A DNA stretch of 64,000 nt from Spiribacter salinus M19-40 (lineage in GTDB: Bacteria > Pseudomonadota > Gammaproteobacteria > Nitrococcales > Nitrococcaceae): NCBI RefSeq assembly GCF_000319575.2, contig NC_021291.1, forward strand, positions 1 through 64,000, given 5' to 3'. The notes under the pieces are model-generated. The model worked only from the letters and a program-made list of their open reading frames with translations. It ran no database searches and had not been told where the DNA came from. Both the position numbers and the translations under genes were made by a program. Position 1 is the stretch's first letter, and each line of letters starts with the position of its first letter. Shown here one piece after another: positions 63,742-64,000 of the stretch.

Positions 63742-63747
63742 TATAAT
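63742..63747 (+). promoter_or_regulatory. Probable -10 element of the def promoter
   Basis: TATAAT lies 57 bases before the def start in the divergent gap with the small envelope-protein gene. No strong -35 sits 16-18 bases upstream; TTGACT at 63709 is 27 bases away, too far for standard spacing. Confidence 0.5.
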
Positions 63748-63803
63748 TCAGGGACGAAAGACGTTAATTGAGGTCGCAAGCCGCGACCCAGCACGGAAGT
63801 ACC

Positions 63804-64000
63804 ATGGCAAAGCGCGACATTCTTCAGTATCCCGACCCGCGGCTACGAACCCCCGCTCGGGCGGTTGAGGTGATCGACGCGCGGATTCACACCTTGATCG
63901 AGGACATGTTCGAGACCATGTACGACGCACCCGGCATTGGCCTGGCGGCGACGCAGATCGATGTGCATGAACAGGTCGTGGTGATGGACCTCAGCGAATC
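63804..64000 (+). CDS. def: Peptide deformylase, 5' part (cut by window end)
   Basis: Def removes the formyl group from nascent proteins. The 65 visible codons read [18 protein letters not shown] and carry motif [11 protein letters not shown]; the metal-binding EGCLS and HEXXH motifs lie beyond the window. The ATG at 63804 has GGAAG upstream. It is divergent from dprA, the usual def/dprA arrangement, with fmt expected next. Confidence 0.95.
   Translation, partial: MAKRDILQYPDPRLRTPARAVEVIDARIHTLIEDMFETMYDAPGIGLAATQIDVHEQVVVMDLSE

Overview
The window is about 64 kb of GC-rich DNA, densely coded on both strands. It starts just upstream of dnaA at a chromosomal origin (dnaA-dnaN-recF-gyrB). Gene order and protein types are those of a gammaproteobacterium: glyQS-gmhB-plsC, glnA-ntrBC, lptM-lysA-dapF-DUF484-xerC, argH-algR-hemCDXY, tsaC-topA-smg-dprA-def. 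The small compact genome style, high GC and acidic proteins suggest a halophilic relative of the Ectothiorhodospiraceae (Spiribacter-like). That placement is inference from gene order and composition, not from a database search. I see no tRNA or rRNA genes, CRISPR arrays, prophage or insertion sequences.

Layout. 1-6.3 kb: replication genes with a candidate oriC between dnaA and dnaN and two parS-like palindromes inside recF. 6.3-10.3 kb (minus): glyQ-glyS, a 71-codon internally deleted gmhB, and plsC. 10.3-14.8 kb (plus): a nitrogen-control unit. glnA has a sigma-54 promoter and upstream NtrC sites, a 202-bp imperfect inverted repeat separates it from ntrBC, and a palindromic NtrC site precedes ntrB. 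14.8-19.8 kb: trmL, gpsA-secB-rhodanese (minus), envC and ctpA (plus). 19.8-28.9 kb (minus): a tight run of lptM-lysA-dapF-DUF484-xerC-hslVU-DUF971-ubiE-ubiJ-ubiB. 29-36.2 kb: an esterase, argH (minus), then a LytTR regulator with a dead receiver domain and hemC-hemD-hemX-hemY (plus).

36.2-52 kb (minus): a 15.8-kb unidirectional run aceE-aceF-lpdA-KASIII-like-gdh-hydrolase-maeB-qor. With the TCA cycle it could take glutamate to 2-oxoglutarate, malate, pyruvate and acetyl-CoA. 52-58.7 kb: hemF and a molybdenum-cofactor cluster (moaE, moaA, a MobA-MoeA fusion, a MoaD-like protein, yqeC and a six-Asp-box beta-propeller). 58.7-64 kb: tsaC-topA-smg-dprA-LysM-less envelope protein (minus) and the 5' end of def (plus), cut by the window edge.

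The most unusual points are the internally deleted gmhB, the glnA-ntrB inverted repeat, the AlgR-like regulator lacking both phosphorylation residues and its kinase gene, the KASIII-like protein lacking the canonical His and Asn, the MobA-MoeA fusion, and the MoaD/YqeC/propeller module. No clearly new defence or mobile system is visible.
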